From contig NZ_FNTG01000002.1 in NCBI RefSeq assembly GCF_900104795.1, positions 2,108,001-2,172,000 of the forward strand: 64,000 nucleotides of DNA, given 5' to 3'. The notes below the pieces were generated by a model. That model searched no databases. It saw nothing but the letters and a program-made list of their open reading frames with translations, and was not told where the DNA came from. Positions 46,394 to 56,488 of the stretch are shown here, in pieces. The position numbers and the translations under genes are program-made. Source of the DNA: Burkholderia sp. WP9 (lineage in GTDB: Bacteria > Pseudomonadota > Gammaproteobacteria > Burkholderiales > Burkholderiaceae). Positions within the stretch are counted from its first letter, which is position 1. Each line of letters opens with the position of its first letter.

Positions 46394-46867
46394 TCACACC
46401 TGCACGGACGGGATGCTCTTCATGCAACGCAAGGCGAACATCGAACGGCTATGACGGATGCCGGCGATCTTGTAGAGCTTCTCGCGCAGAAAACGCTCGT
46501 AGCCCGCCGTACCGTCGACCGCCACCTTCACCAGATAGTCGTAGTCGCCCGACACGAGATAAGCCTCGAGCACCTCGGTGAGCGTAGCCAGTTCGGCGCC
46601 GAAGCGGGCGAGGGCGTCGTCGTCGTGACGGTCTAAAGTGACTTCGAGCAGGACTACGTCCGCGAAGCCGAGCTTCTGCTGATCGAGCAGGGCGACGTAG
46701 CCGCGGATATACCCATCGGTTTCCAACTGACGCGTGCGGTTCCAGCACGCGGTGGTCGACATGCCAACCAGTTCCGCCAGTTCGGCGTTGCTCAGGCGCG
46801 CGTTTTTCTGCAACTCGCGCAGGATCTTGCGATCCTGGTTGTCGAGCGGGCGATTTCGGGTGCTCAT
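46394..46867 (-). CDS. Lrp/AsnC family regulator
   Basis: The product has 157 residues. It has an N-terminal helix-turn-helix (LDNQDRKILRELQKNARLSNAELAELVGMSTTACWNRTRQLETDGYIRGY) and a C-terminal RAM effector domain (VLLEVTLDRHDDDALARFGAELATLTEVLEAYLVSGDYDYLVKVAV). Members respond to amino acids. It converges on the YbfB-type MFS, which might be a target. The upstream region is AT-rich, typical of Lrp autoregulation. Confidence 0.93.
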   Translation of the reverse strand: MSTRNRPLDNQDRKILRELQKNARLSNAELAELVGMSTTACWNRTRQLETDGYIRGYVALLDQQKLGFADVVLLEVTLDRHDDDALARFGAELATLTEVLEAYLVSGDYDYLVKVAVDGTAGYERFLREKLYKIAGIRHSRSMFALRCMKSIPSVQV

Positions 46868-47391
46868 GGGCGATGGCGGAAGATTGTTCTTTAAATTTGT
46901 ATTCTAGCTGAATATTGTCCCGACTCTGACCATAAGCTTCATTGCTTTAAGAAGCCTATCCAGACTGTCTCCGGATATATTTTCAGGGTGCATTCATGCC
47001 CGGGACAACCGTCCGGGCCGCGGGCCTCGCGCCCACGGTCTCATGCGGCCAAAAGCCGCCATCCGGGTCTCGCTGTCTTTCACAGGAAGGCGGCACGCGG
47101 GCGATTTCCGGCGTTACCCACGTCGGAGGGCGCGCTCGCCGGGCATGAACGCATGTTCCCAGCCGACATGCATTGGCTCTCGTGTTTGCACGGAGCGTGG
47201 CATCGACGGCAATTTCTTCTCATCGTCTATGCACGGTTTTACATAGGCCGATGCGGCAACGTGCGGCGAATCATTGGGTGGAGCGTGTACTGGTTAGCAT
47301 GGAAGCCGCTCTAAACTGAGCGCATCCGCTACAGCGCAGCGCACTGGCCATCATGGATCGCTTGGAAAAATAGCCACACGTTCTCGCTTGG
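46868..47391. other. 524-base region, no supported gene
   Basis: The left 120 bases are AT-rich and probably hold the lrp promoter. An open plus-strand frame at 46988-47314 has no ribosome site and unlikely composition. At the right edge GCCCG and CGGGC around 47397-47413 form a small stem overlapping the stop of the next minus-strand gene. Confidence 0.45.
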
Positions 47392-47763
47392 TTAGCCCGC
47401 TTTGACGGGCCCCTTTACCGCGCTCTGTACCGCAACATTGCGATAGACGTCGCGACAAAATTGCATGCCGTGCTCATGCGTGCCGTTCACGGCCGCCGCA
47501 ATATGCACCGTTCCTTCCACACGCTGGGGCGCCGGCGGATTGACCAATGCGGCGTCGATCGCGAACGGATCGGCCGGCGACGCGCGCGTGATGCCGATGC
47601 CCCTGATCGTCACCGCAAGGCATGGATCGGATGTTTGCGCGCCGTGGCCGGCCGCCACGTCGAAATTGACGTTGAGCGTCCAGAAGCCCTCATGAATACC
47701 CTGATGAATAATGACGGCCTCCACCACGTCCTGGTGTGACAGCGTGTACTCGTTGCTTGCCAT
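47392..47763 (-). CDS. conserved hypothetical protein, 123 aa
   Basis: The start at 47763 (MASNEYTLSHQDVVEAVIIHQGIHEGFWTLNVNF) has GAGGGA nine bases upstream. Beta-rich sequence: VNFDVAAGHGAQTSDPCLAVTIRGIGITRA, VEGTVHIAAAVN, ending in a Cys-containing tail. No signal or membrane segment is present and no family is recognised. A strong hairpin at 47917-47956 isolates it from upstream transcription. Confidence 0.72.
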   Translation of the reverse strand: MASNEYTLSHQDVVEAVIIHQGIHEGFWTLNVNFDVAAGHGAQTSDPCLAVTIRGIGITRASPADPFAIDAALVNPPAPQRVEGTVHIAAAVNGTHEHGMQFCRDVYRNVAVQSAVKGPVKAG

Positions 47764-47916
47764 CGGTCCCTCCGTGCTCGCACGCTTTCCGGGCATACGT
47801 ATGCAGATATGGCATCGTGCGTGGACCAGCGAAGATTAGTTTTACGCGCCATTCGCTGCAGTGCAAGCGGAAAGATATGCACGCGCGTGCTCCCGCAAGC
47901 GAGCATCGAGCGGACG

Positions 47917-47956
47917 CACGAAAGGCGACAGCCGAACACCGGCGTCGCCTTTCGTG
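47917..47956 (-). terminator. strong hairpin terminator
   Basis: CACGAAAGGCGAC (47917-47929) and GTCGCCTTTCGTG (47944-47956) are exact complements, with an inner GCCG/CGGC extending the stem past a one-base bulge. It would end transcripts from the 24-aa gene on the minus strand. Confidence 0.75.
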
Positions 47957-48047
47957 TCGCAGCCTCAGAGAGGCCGCGCCGCAGTGAAACGAAGCAATGA
48001 AACGAAGTTCAGTTCAACTGCGCAAGTGGTGAACTCTCACCAAGGAG

Positions 48048-48122
48048 TTAATGGAAAATGAGGTACAGGATGACCAGTACGATCAACGGAACGCCAAGCA
48101 GCCAGCCGAGAAGATAAGGCAT
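48048..48122 (-). CDS. 24-residue membrane peptide
   Basis: A tiny gene starts at ATG 48122 with AAAGGAG nine bases upstream and stops at TAA 48048. The product begins MPYLLGWLLGVP and ends VILYLIFH, forming a single hydrophobic helix. It resembles tiny inner-membrane proteins common in Proteobacteria. It has its own strong ribosome site and a downstream terminator, so it is probably expressed. Function unknown. Confidence 0.75.
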   Translation of the reverse strand: MPYLLGWLLGVPLIVLVILYLIFH

Positions 48123-48223
48123 GGTGTGATCTCCTTTCGTATCGAGGTTTGAATACGAAAGTGATTGAGCATCCGGCGTGCCTGACGTGCGACGTTCTCT
48201 TACGTGACGCTCTCGCGGTCATC

Positions 48224-49279
48224 TCAGGGCAAATTTTCCCGCAGAACAATGCTGAATTGCACAGGCTTCACGTCGCTCAATGCATCGCGCTTCTCGCGCA
48301 CGTTGCGGAAAATGCGCAGACAATTCCCCACCATGGCCTGCGGCGTTTGCGTGATCAACGCGTCCATGGTGCCGTCGATCAACAAGGCTCGCGTGTCGGG
48401 CGTCAAGCCATGACCGACGAACAGAATCTTCTGTTCCGAACGCGCTTCGACAATCGCGCGCGCCACGCCATCCGATCCGCCGCCGCTGTTGTAAATGCCG
48501 GCCAGATCCGGATGCTGCTCCAGTAGCTTGCGCGTCTGCATATAGTTGCGCTCGCTATCATCGTGTCCTTCACGCAATCCAATTACGCGCACTTGTGGGA
48601 ACGTCGATTCGATCAAATGGAGGAAGCCGATCTCGCGCTCCTCATGTCCACGATAGTTGAGGCTGCCCGCGAGCATCGCGATCTTTCCGCTCGGCCGCGG
48701 GCCCATGAAGCGTCCAAGCAGTAGCGCAGCCGTGCGCCCGGCCGCACGATTGTCGATACCCACATAAGCCAGCCGCCGCGCATTCGATAAATCCGAAATC
48801 AACGTGATGGCCGGCACGCCCTGGTCGGCCAATGCATTCACGGCATCGCGCACAACGGGATGTTCGAGCGCCATGAACACCACGCCGTCCGCACGCTGTC
48901 CGTAATGCAACAGACGGTCGGCCAGTTCCTTCGGGTTGAAACTCTCGACGTAGTGCACGCGGCACTTCATATCCAACGCGTTCCACTGATCGTGAGCGAA
49001 GTCGATGTAGTCGCCGAGCATGCGCAAATAGCGATTGGTGCCGGCGGGCAGCAGGAACGCAATGCGCATCGGCTTCGAGGCGGACGCGGTAGGCGCCTGA
49101 GGCGTGAGCAGATAGCCGAGTTGGGCGGCCGCTTGCAGCACGCGTTGCGCCGTCACGGCGCGCACGCCTTCGCGGCCATTGAGCACGCGATCCACTGTGG
49201 CGGTCGAAACGCCGGCGGCGCGCGCAATGTCGGGAATGCGCGCGCGCACAGCGGCGCTGAGGTGAACCGTTTCGGACAT
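48224..49279 (-). CDS. LacI family regulator
   Basis: The product has 351 residues. The N-terminal LacI helix-turn-helix reads ARIPDIARAAGVSTATVDRVLNGREGVRAVTAQRVLQAAAQLGY. A periplasmic-binding-protein-like sensor follows (RIAFLLPAGTNRYLRMLGDYIDFA, DGVVFMALEHPVVRDAVNALADQGVPAITL). Sugar-acid ligand inferred from context. It is divergent from the TRAP/RuBisCO-like operon. Two exact inverted copies of a 16-bp sequence between them are candidate operators. Confidence 0.94.
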   Translation of the reverse strand: MSETVHLSAAVRARIPDIARAAGVSTATVDRVLNGREGVRAVTAQRVLQAAAQLGYLLTPQAPTASASKPMRIAFLLPAGTNRYLRMLGDYIDFAHDQWNALDMKCRVHYVESFNPKELADRLLHYGQRADGVVFMALEHPVVRDAVNALADQGVPAITLISDLSNARRLAYVGIDNRAAGRTAALLLGRFMGPRPSGKIAMLAGSLNYRGHEEREIGFLHLIESTFPQVRVIGLREGHDDSERNYMQTRKLLEQHPDLAGIYNSGGGSDGVARAIVEARSEQKILFVGHGLTPDTRALLIDGTMDALITQTPQAMVGNCLRIFRNVREKRDALSDVKPVQFSIVLRENLP

Positions 49280-49303
49280 AGCAGTCCTTCACAGAAAGGA
49301 AGT

Positions 49304-49319
49304 CCATCAAAAACCATCA
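49304..49319. promoter_or_regulatory. operator candidate, copy 1
   Basis: CCATCAAAAACCATCA, 25 bases upstream of the LacI-type gene start. The exact reverse complement occurs at 49421-49436. Confidence 0.65.
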
Positions 49320-49420
49320 AGTTCGCGGTTTGACAGCGCTTGCCGCGCACGCCTAGTCTTGCAGCTATCACGCGACGACTCAACACCGGCGACTGGAAAT
49401 CAAGGCGTAAGAGCGGGCGA

Positions 49421-49436
49421 TGATGGTTTTTGATGG
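49421..49436. promoter_or_regulatory. operator candidate, copy 2
   Basis: TGATGGTTTTTGATGG, 40 bases before the TRAP binding-protein start. It is the exact reverse complement of copy 1, 101 bases away, an arrangement that would allow looping by a tetrameric LacI-type repressor. Confidence 0.65.
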
Positions 49437-49476
49437 ATTCGACGTTCACATCAATTATAAGCAAGGAGACGCTCAA

Positions 49477-50502
49477 ATGACCAACCTCGCGAGACGCACA
49501 CTGCTGCGTGCGGCAGCCGCCGTGCCGGTAGCCGGCGCGCTGGGCTTTCCGGCGATCGTGCGCGCGGCGTCCGGCCCGGAGTTCGTGTTCAAGTACGGCA
49601 ACAACCTGCCGCTCACGCATCCGTTGAACGTGCGCTCGCAGGAAGCGGCCAACCAGATCAAAGAGGCGTCGAAAGGGCGCATGGAGATCCGGATATTCCC
49701 TAACAACCAGTTGGGCGGCGACACCGACATGCTCGCGCAGGTGCGCAGCGGCGGCATCGAAATGTTCACGCCGTCGGCGCTGGTGGTATCGACGCTTGCG
49801 CCATCGGTTGCGATCAACGCGGTCGGCTTCGCGTTCAGCGACTACAACCAGGTGTGGGGCGCCATGGACGGCAAGCTCGGCGCGTACGTGCGCGCGGCGA
49901 TGCAGAAGGCCGGCCTCGAATCGTTCGAAAAGATGTGGGACAACGGTTTTCGTCAGACCACTACCAGCAATGGCCCGATCACGAGCGCGCAGACCATGCG
50001 CGGTCTGAAGATTCGCGTGCCGGTGAGTCCGCTCAGCATCGATATGTTCAAAGGACTCGGCGCCGCGCCGACGAGCCTGCAATTCAGCGAGGTCTATTCG
50101 TCGCTGCAAACGCATATTGTCGATGCCCAGGAGAATCCGCTGCCGATCGTGCAGGTCGCCAAGCTCTACGAGGTGCAGAAGTACTGTTCGCTGACCAATC
50201 ACATGTGGGACGGCTACTGGTTCGTGCTGAACCCGCGCGCGTGGCAACGCTTGCCCAAGGATCTGCAGGGCATTGCCAGCGACGCGTTCAACCAGTCGGC
50301 GCTCAGGCAGCGTGAGGACGTGCGCAAGCTGAACGACGCGGCAGTCGCGGATCTGCAAAGCAAGGGGCTCTCGATCAACCGTCCTGCGCCGGATACGTTT
50401 CGCGCGGCGTTGCGCCAGGCGGGTTTCTACGCCGAATGGAAAAGCAAGTTCGGCAATCAGGCGTGGGACCTGCTCGAACAGTCAGTCGGCAAGCTGGCCT
50501 GA
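49477..50502 (+). CDS. TRAP transporter binding protein (DctP type)
   Basis: This 341-residue periplasmic protein is preceded by AAGGAG and starts at ATG 49477, not at the ATG at 49420, which lies in the operator. The N-terminus has two arginines and a hydrophobic core (RRTLLRAAAAVPVAGALGFPAIVRAAS). DctP markers are NNLPLTHPLNVRSQEAANQIKEASKGRMEIRIFPNNQLGGDTDMLAQV and PVSPLSIDMFKGLGAAPTSLQFSEVYSSLQTHIVDAQENP. It binds an organic or sugar acid for the DctQM permease downstream. Confidence 0.94.
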   Translation: MTNLARRTLLRAAAAVPVAGALGFPAIVRAASGPEFVFKYGNNLPLTHPLNVRSQEAANQIKEASKGRMEIRIFPNNQLGGDTDMLAQVRSGGIEMFTPSALVVSTLAPSVAINAVGFAFSDYNQVWGAMDGKLGAYVRAAMQKAGLESFEKMWDNGFRQTTTSNGPITSAQTMRGLKIRVPVSPLSIDMFKGLGAAPTSLQFSEVYSSLQTHIVDAQENPLPIVQVAKLYEVQKYCSLTNHMWDGYWFVLNPRAWQRLPKDLQGIASDAFNQSALRQREDVRKLNDAAVADLQSKGLSINRPAPDTFRAALRQAGFYAEWKSKFGNQAWDLLEQSVGKLA

Positions 50503-50564
50503 CCGTGCTGCATACGGGCGAGGCTGAGACGAAGCGCGGCGAGCCGCCGCGAGGAGGCAGCAGG

Positions 50565-52451
50565 ATGTCGAATCACGCATTGAATCCGGCGGAAGCGGGA
50601 GTGCCGTTGCACACCGCGAGCATGCCGCGCCGCTGGCTGAGGAGTTTCGATCGCGGTCTGATCGCGCTCGTCGAAGTGTGCGCGGCGGCGCTGCTCGCCA
50701 TGGAGATCGTCGTGATGCTGGCGGGCGTGGTGTGTCGTTACGCGCTGCACCAGCCGCTCGTATGGTCCGATGAACTGGCGGGCATTCTGTTCCTGTGGCT
50801 CGCCATGCTCGGCGCGGTGCTCGCGTTGCGGCGCGGCGAACATATGCGCATGACCGCGCTGGTCAGCCGGCTGTCGGCGCCGCGTCGCGCGTTGGTCGAT
50901 ACGCTGGCGATCGCCGCATCGATCGCGTTGCTCGCGCTGTTGATCGCTCCTGCGTACGACTATGCCTCCGGCGAGGCGGCGATCGTGACGCCCGCCTTGC
51001 AGATCAGCAATGCGTGGCGGGCGCTCGCGTTGCCGATCGGCGCCGCGCTCATGCTGCTGGTCGGGCTGATCCGGCTGGCCCAGGTGAGCCGCGTGCGCGA
51101 CGTCGTGATCGCGCTCGGGATCACCGCCGTACTTGGCGCAGTGGTCGTGTTCGCCGGGCCGTGGTTTCAAACGCTCGGCAAGACCAATCTCGTGATCTTT
51201 TTCGTCGGCGTCGTGGCGGTCGGGATTTTTTCGGGCGTGCCGATCGGGTTTTCGTTTGCGCTCGCCACGTTCGGTTATCTGGGCCTCTCGACCTTTACGC
51301 CGCTCGAAGTCGTGGTCGGGCGCATGGACGAAGGCATGTCGCATCTCGTGCTGCTGGCGGTGCCGCTCTTCGTCTTTCTCGGCCTGCTGATCGAGATGAC
51401 CGGCATGGCGCGCGCGATGATCGAGTTTCTCGCGAGCCTCGTCGGCCATGTGCATGGCGGCCTGTCGTTCGTGCTGATCGGCGCCATGTACCTGGTGTCG
51501 GGCATCTCCGGTTCGAAAGTGGCGGACATGGCGGCGATTGCGCCGGTGCTGTTCCCGGAGATGAAAAAACGCGGCGCTTCCGAAGGCGATCTGGTTGCGC
51601 TGCTCGCCACGACCGGTGCACAAAGCGAAACCATTCCGCCGAGCATTGTGCTGATCACGATCGGTTCGGTGACGGGCCTGTCGATCTCCGCGCTCTTTAC
51701 GGCGGGCATGCTGCCAGGCGCGGTGCTCGCGCTGATTCTGTGTGCGGTGGTGTGGTGGCGCTATCGCAAGGAAGACCTGAGCGGCGCGCAACGTTTCAGC
51801 AAGCGGCAAATCGGGCGTCTGTTCATCGTGTCGCTGCCCGCGCTCGCGCTGCCGTTTGTGATTCGCATGGCCGTGGTCGAAGGCGTGGCGACGGCGACCG
51901 AGGTGTCGACCATCGGCATTGCGTATTCGATGCTGATCGGCCTGCTGGTGTATCGCCGCTTCGACTGGCGGCGGCTTGGCCGCATGCTGGTGGATGCGGC
52001 GACGTTGTCGGGTGCGATTCTTTTCATCATCGGCTGTGCCACTGCCATGGCGTGGGCGCTTACGCAGTCCGGCTTTTCGCAGGATCTCGCGCAAGTCATG
52101 GGCTCGATGCCTGGCGGCGCATACGGCTTTCTCGCGGTGTCGATCGTCGTATTCGTGATGCTCGGCAGCGTGCTCGAAGGGATTCCGGCGATCGTGCTGT
52201 TCGGACCGCTGCTGTTTCCAATTGCGCGGCTCGCGGGTGTGCATGAAGTGCATTACGCGATCGTCGTGATTCTCTCGATGGGTGTGGGCCTCTTTTCGCC
52301 ACCGTTCGGCGTCGGCTACTACTCGGCGTGCGCGATCAGCAAGGTCAATCCCGACGCGGGAATTCGGCCGATTGTCGGCTATATGGGCGCGTTGCTCGTC
52401 GGCCTGATCGTGGTCGCGGCAATTCCCTGGATTTCGATCGGGTTTCTCTAA
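50565..52451 (+). CDS. TRAP transporter fused DctQ-DctM permease
   Basis: The product has 628 residues from ATG 50565 (GAGGAGG upstream). Residues about 20-190 form the small DctQ-type subunit (four helices, WSDELAGILFLWLAMLGAVLALRRGEHMRM). From about 195 the large DctM-type subunit follows (FFVGVVAVGIFSGVPIGFSFALATFGYLG, SGISGSKVADMAAIAPVLFPEMKKRG, TGAQSETIPPSIVLITIG, LFSPPFGVGYY). Fusion of the two subunits in one chain occurs in part of the family. It imports the acid substrate of the operon, driven by sodium or proton gradients. Confidence 0.94.
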   Translation: MSNHALNPAEAGVPLHTASMPRRWLRSFDRGLIALVEVCAAALLAMEIVVMLAGVVCRYALHQPLVWSDELAGILFLWLAMLGAVLALRRGEHMRMTALVSRLSAPRRALVDTLAIAASIALLALLIAPAYDYASGEAAIVTPALQISNAWRALALPIGAALMLLVGLIRLAQVSRVRDVVIALGITAVLGAVVVFAGPWFQTLGKTNLVIFFVGVVAVGIFSGVPIGFSFALATFGYLGLSTFTPLEVVVGRMDEGMSHLVLLAVPLFVFLGLLIEMTGMARAMIEFLASLVGHVHGGLSFVLIGAMYLVSGISGSKVADMAAIAPVLFPEMKKRGASEGDLVALLATTGAQSETIPPSIVLITIGSVTGLSISALFTAGMLPGAVLALILCAVVWWRYRKEDLSGAQRFSKRQIGRLFIVSLPALALPFVIRMAVVEGVATATEVSTIGIAYSMLIGLLVYRRFDWRRLGRMLVDAATLSGAILFIIGCATAMAWALTQSGFSQDLAQVMGSMPGGAYGFLAVSIVVFVMLGSVLEGIPAIVLFGPLLFPIARLAGVHEVHYAIVVILSMGVGLFSPPFGVGYYSACAISKVNPDAGIRPIVGYMGALLVGLIVVAAIPWISIGFL

Positions 52452-52554
52452 GCGGGTCTCTCAGGTTTCTTAACAGGTTCGACCTTCGGGCGCTGCGTTT
52501 TCGCCGCGCCGGGGCGTCGCTCGTCTTTCAACCCCGCAGCATCGGGAGAGTTTC

Positions 52555-53094
52555 ATGAGTCGTTTCTTTGGCGAAATCCGGCAGGCAGGTTACGTGGTGC
52601 GGGATATCGAAGCCGCGATGGACTATTGGAGCCGCGTGCTCGGCGTCGGTCCGTGGTTTTATAACGAACGCGTGCCGATCGAAAACTATACGTACCGTGG
52701 GCAAACGTACGAGGTGCATAACTCGGTTGCGCTGGCGAACTCGGGACCGTTGCAGGTCGAATTGATCCAGACGCGCAACGACGCACCGTCGATGTATCGC
52801 GACTTTCTCGCCGCGGGCCATACGGGCTTGCAGCACAACGCTTACTGGACCACCTCGTTCGACGCCGATCTCGCGCGCCTGCAGGCGCAAGGTTTCAAAG
52901 TCGCGATGAGCGGCGAAGTGGGACGCAACGGGCGCTTTGTCTACTTCGACACGGAGAATCATCCCGGTACGGTGATCGAGTTGTCCGAGATCGCCGGGCC
53001 GAAAGGCAAGCTCTTCGACATGATCTACAAGGCGTCGCTCGACTGGGACGGCCGCGAGCCGGTGCGCCGCTTTCCTGATCTGGGCACGCTATGA
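52555..53094 (+). CDS. VOC family protein
   Basis: This 179-residue glyoxalase/dioxygenase-fold protein contains GEIRQAGYVVRDIEAAMDYWSRVLGVGPWFYNERVP, then the second paired-beta module with NAYWTTSFDADLARLQAQGFKVAMSGEVGRNGRFVYFDTENHPGTVIELSE. Metal-binding His and Glu positions are plausible. The stop overlaps the RuBisCO-like start by four bases (ATGA, 53091-53094), so the two are translationally coupled. It may isomerise or lyse the sugar-acid intermediate. Confidence 0.9.
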   Translation: MSRFFGEIRQAGYVVRDIEAAMDYWSRVLGVGPWFYNERVPIENYTYRGQTYEVHNSVALANSGPLQVELIQTRNDAPSMYRDFLAAGHTGLQHNAYWTTSFDADLARLQAQGFKVAMSGEVGRNGRFVYFDTENHPGTVIELSEIAGPKGKLFDMIYKASLDWDGREPVRRFPDLGTL

Positions 53095-54389
53095 GCGCGG
53101 CGCCGCAACCACAGACCGTCGACGAAGACACGCTCGAAGCCGACTATCTGATCGAGACGCCGCTCGACCCTCGCCGCGTCGCGGACGTCATGGCGGGCGA
53201 ACAGTCGAGCGGCACGTTCGTGCGCGTCGCCAACGAATCGGATGCGCTGCGCGCACGCAGCCGCGCGAGCGTGCTGCGCGTCGAAGAACTCGAGGCGGCG
53301 GCGCAGCCCAGCTTGCCGAATGCATGGCTCGCGCGTCAGGGCACGCCGGGTCCGTGGCGGCGCGCGCGCATCACGCTGTCGTTTCCGCTCGCCAATATCG
53401 ACGCGAATCTACCCACGTTGGCGGCGACCGTCGCCGGTAATCTATACGATCTCGGCGAGGTGACGGGCATGCGTCTGCTCTCGCTACGTTTGCCGGCTTC
53501 GTATCGTGCGCGTTTCGAATGGCCACGACATGGCGTGGCCGGCACGCGCGCGCTGACGCAAGTGAAGGACCGGCCGATGATCGGCACCATCATCAAGCCT
53601 AATGTCGGCCTGAGCGCGGCGGAAACGGCGGCGCTGGTGCGCGATCTGTGCGAGGCGGGCGTCGATTTCATCAAGGACGACGAGGTGTGCGCAAATCCCG
53701 CGCATGCGCCGCTTGCGGAGCGCGTGCGGGCAGTGATGTCCGAAGTGCGCCGCTACCGTGAACGCAGCGGCCGGCCTGTGATGGTCGCGTTCAATATCAC
53801 CGACGACCTCGACGCCATGCGTCGCCACGCGGAACTGGTCGAGCGCGAAGGCGGCAGTTGCGTGATGGCGAGCATCAACTGGTGCGGCTTTTCCGCGATC
53901 CAGACGCTGCGCCGCGCGACCCCGCTGGTGCTTCACGCGCACCGCAACGGCTATGGCATGATGTCGCGCGATCCGGCGCTCGGCATGTCGTTTCAGGCTT
54001 ATCAGACGCTGTGGCGCTTGAGCGGCGTCGATCATATGCACGTGCACGGTCTCGCCGGAAAATTCGCCCAGAGCGACGCCGAAGTGATCGAGTCGGCGCG
54101 CGATTGCGCGACACCGCTCGCCGCCGGTCGCGACGATGCGGTGCTGCCGGCGTTTTCGTCAGGGCAGTGGGCCGGCACCGTGCAGGCGACCTTCGACGCG
54201 GTGCGCTCGACCGACTTGTTGTTCATGTCGGGCGGCGGCATTCTCGCGCATCCGGACGGCCCCGCTGCGGGCGTCACGAGCGTGCGCCAGGCTTGGGCGG
54301 CGGTGCAGGCCGGCACGCCGCTGCCGGAGTACGCCGAGCACATGCCGGAACTGCGGCGCGCGCTGGCGTTTTTCGGCAGCCGCACGTGA
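53091..54389 (+). CDS. RuBisCO-like protein (form IV, sugar-acid type)
   Basis: This 432-residue RuBisCO large-subunit homologue retains many catalytic positions: GTIIKPNVGL (Lys of the KPK loop), DFIKDDEVCANPAHAPL (carbamylation Lys with Asp and Glu), HAHRNGYG, MHVHGLAGKF (loop-6 Lys) and MSGGGILAHPDG. It lacks the small-subunit partner and sits with TRAP transport and a DUF1537 kinase. That resembles RuBisCO-like enzymes such as OiaX that act on 3-oxo-isoapionate 4-phosphate. Decarboxylation or transcarboxylation of a phosphorylated sugar acid is inferred, not carbon fixation. Confidence 0.92.
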   Translation: MSAAPQPQTVDEDTLEADYLIETPLDPRRVADVMAGEQSSGTFVRVANESDALRARSRASVLRVEELEAAAQPSLPNAWLARQGTPGPWRRARITLSFPLANIDANLPTLAATVAGNLYDLGEVTGMRLLSLRLPASYRARFEWPRHGVAGTRALTQVKDRPMIGTIIKPNVGLSAAETAALVRDLCEAGVDFIKDDEVCANPAHAPLAERVRAVMSEVRRYRERSGRPVMVAFNITDDLDAMRRHAELVEREGGSCVMASINWCGFSAIQTLRRATPLVLHAHRNGYGMMSRDPALGMSFQAYQTLWRLSGVDHMHVHGLAGKFAQSDAEVIESARDCATPLAAGRDDAVLPAFSSGQWAGTVQATFDAVRSTDLLFMSGGGILAHPDGPAAGVTSVRQAWAAVQAGTPLPEYAEHMPELRRALAFFGSRT

Positions 54390-54415
54390 CCCCTGCACGC
54401 GACACGGAACAAACG

Positions 54416-56029
<1,614 letters not shown>

Positions 56030-56080
56030 CGTGTCCCCCCGGCGTGGCAACTTGGGATGTGAGTCGACCGTCGACAAAGA

Positions 56081-56130
56081 AAGGCCGCCGGATATCCATG
56101 CAGCGAACTGCAGAGATATCCGGCGGCCTT
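56081..56130. terminator. 50-base perfect hairpin
   Basis: AAGGCCGCCGGATATC (56081-56096) pairs exactly with GATATCCGGCGGCCTT (56115-56130), and TGCAG/CTGCA around a CGAA loop continues the structure. It separates the decayed SDR and the DUF3309 gene and could stop transcription in both directions; downstream U-runs are short. Confidence 0.7.
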
Positions 56131-56179
56131 CGACCCAACTTCAAAGAATAAGACTGTTACCTCGCTACGGCATCAACGG

Positions 56180-56335
56180 CTAGATGACACCGACGACCAG
56201 CAGCACGATCACCACGATCACCACGAGACCGATACCGCCGGTAGGACCGTAGCCCCAAGAACGGCTGTGCGGCCACGACGGGAGCGCACCGATCAGGAGA
56301 AGAATCAGCACGACTAGAAGAATAGTTCCCAACAT
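56180..56335 (-). CDS. DUF3309 small membrane protein
   Basis: This 51-residue protein starts at ATG 56335 (GGAGG upstream). It has two hydrophobic segments: MLGTILLVVLILLLIGALP, then WPHSRSWGYGPTGGIGLVVIVVIVLLVV. The central WPHSRSWGYGPTGG is the DUF3309 signature. It is a short inner-membrane protein of unknown function, common in Burkholderiales and often stress-related. Confidence 0.9.
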   Translation of the reverse strand: MLGTILLVVLILLLIGALPSWPHSRSWGYGPTGGIGLVVIVVIVLLVVGVI

Positions 56336-56488
56336 ATGAATGACCTCCGCCTGGTTGATAAGATCTGCCTTCACGACAGCCACACAGGGCCCGCATTGCG
56401 AGCGTTCCTGCGTACTTGCAGTATCGATGTCATGGATCAGCAAACCGCATGCCCAAGGCGAAAGTCGACCTGGAAATTCTTTGTCGCG

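Noticed and set aside
46988..47314. Possible 108-aa gene
   Set aside because: No ribosome site, unusual composition (Arg/His/Pro, then Trp-rich end) and no recognisable motif.
50457..52253. 598-codon minus-strand frame opposite the TRAP permease
   Set aside because: His/Arg/Gln-rich composition typical of antisense to a membrane protein gene; the plus strand encodes a clear DctQM protein.
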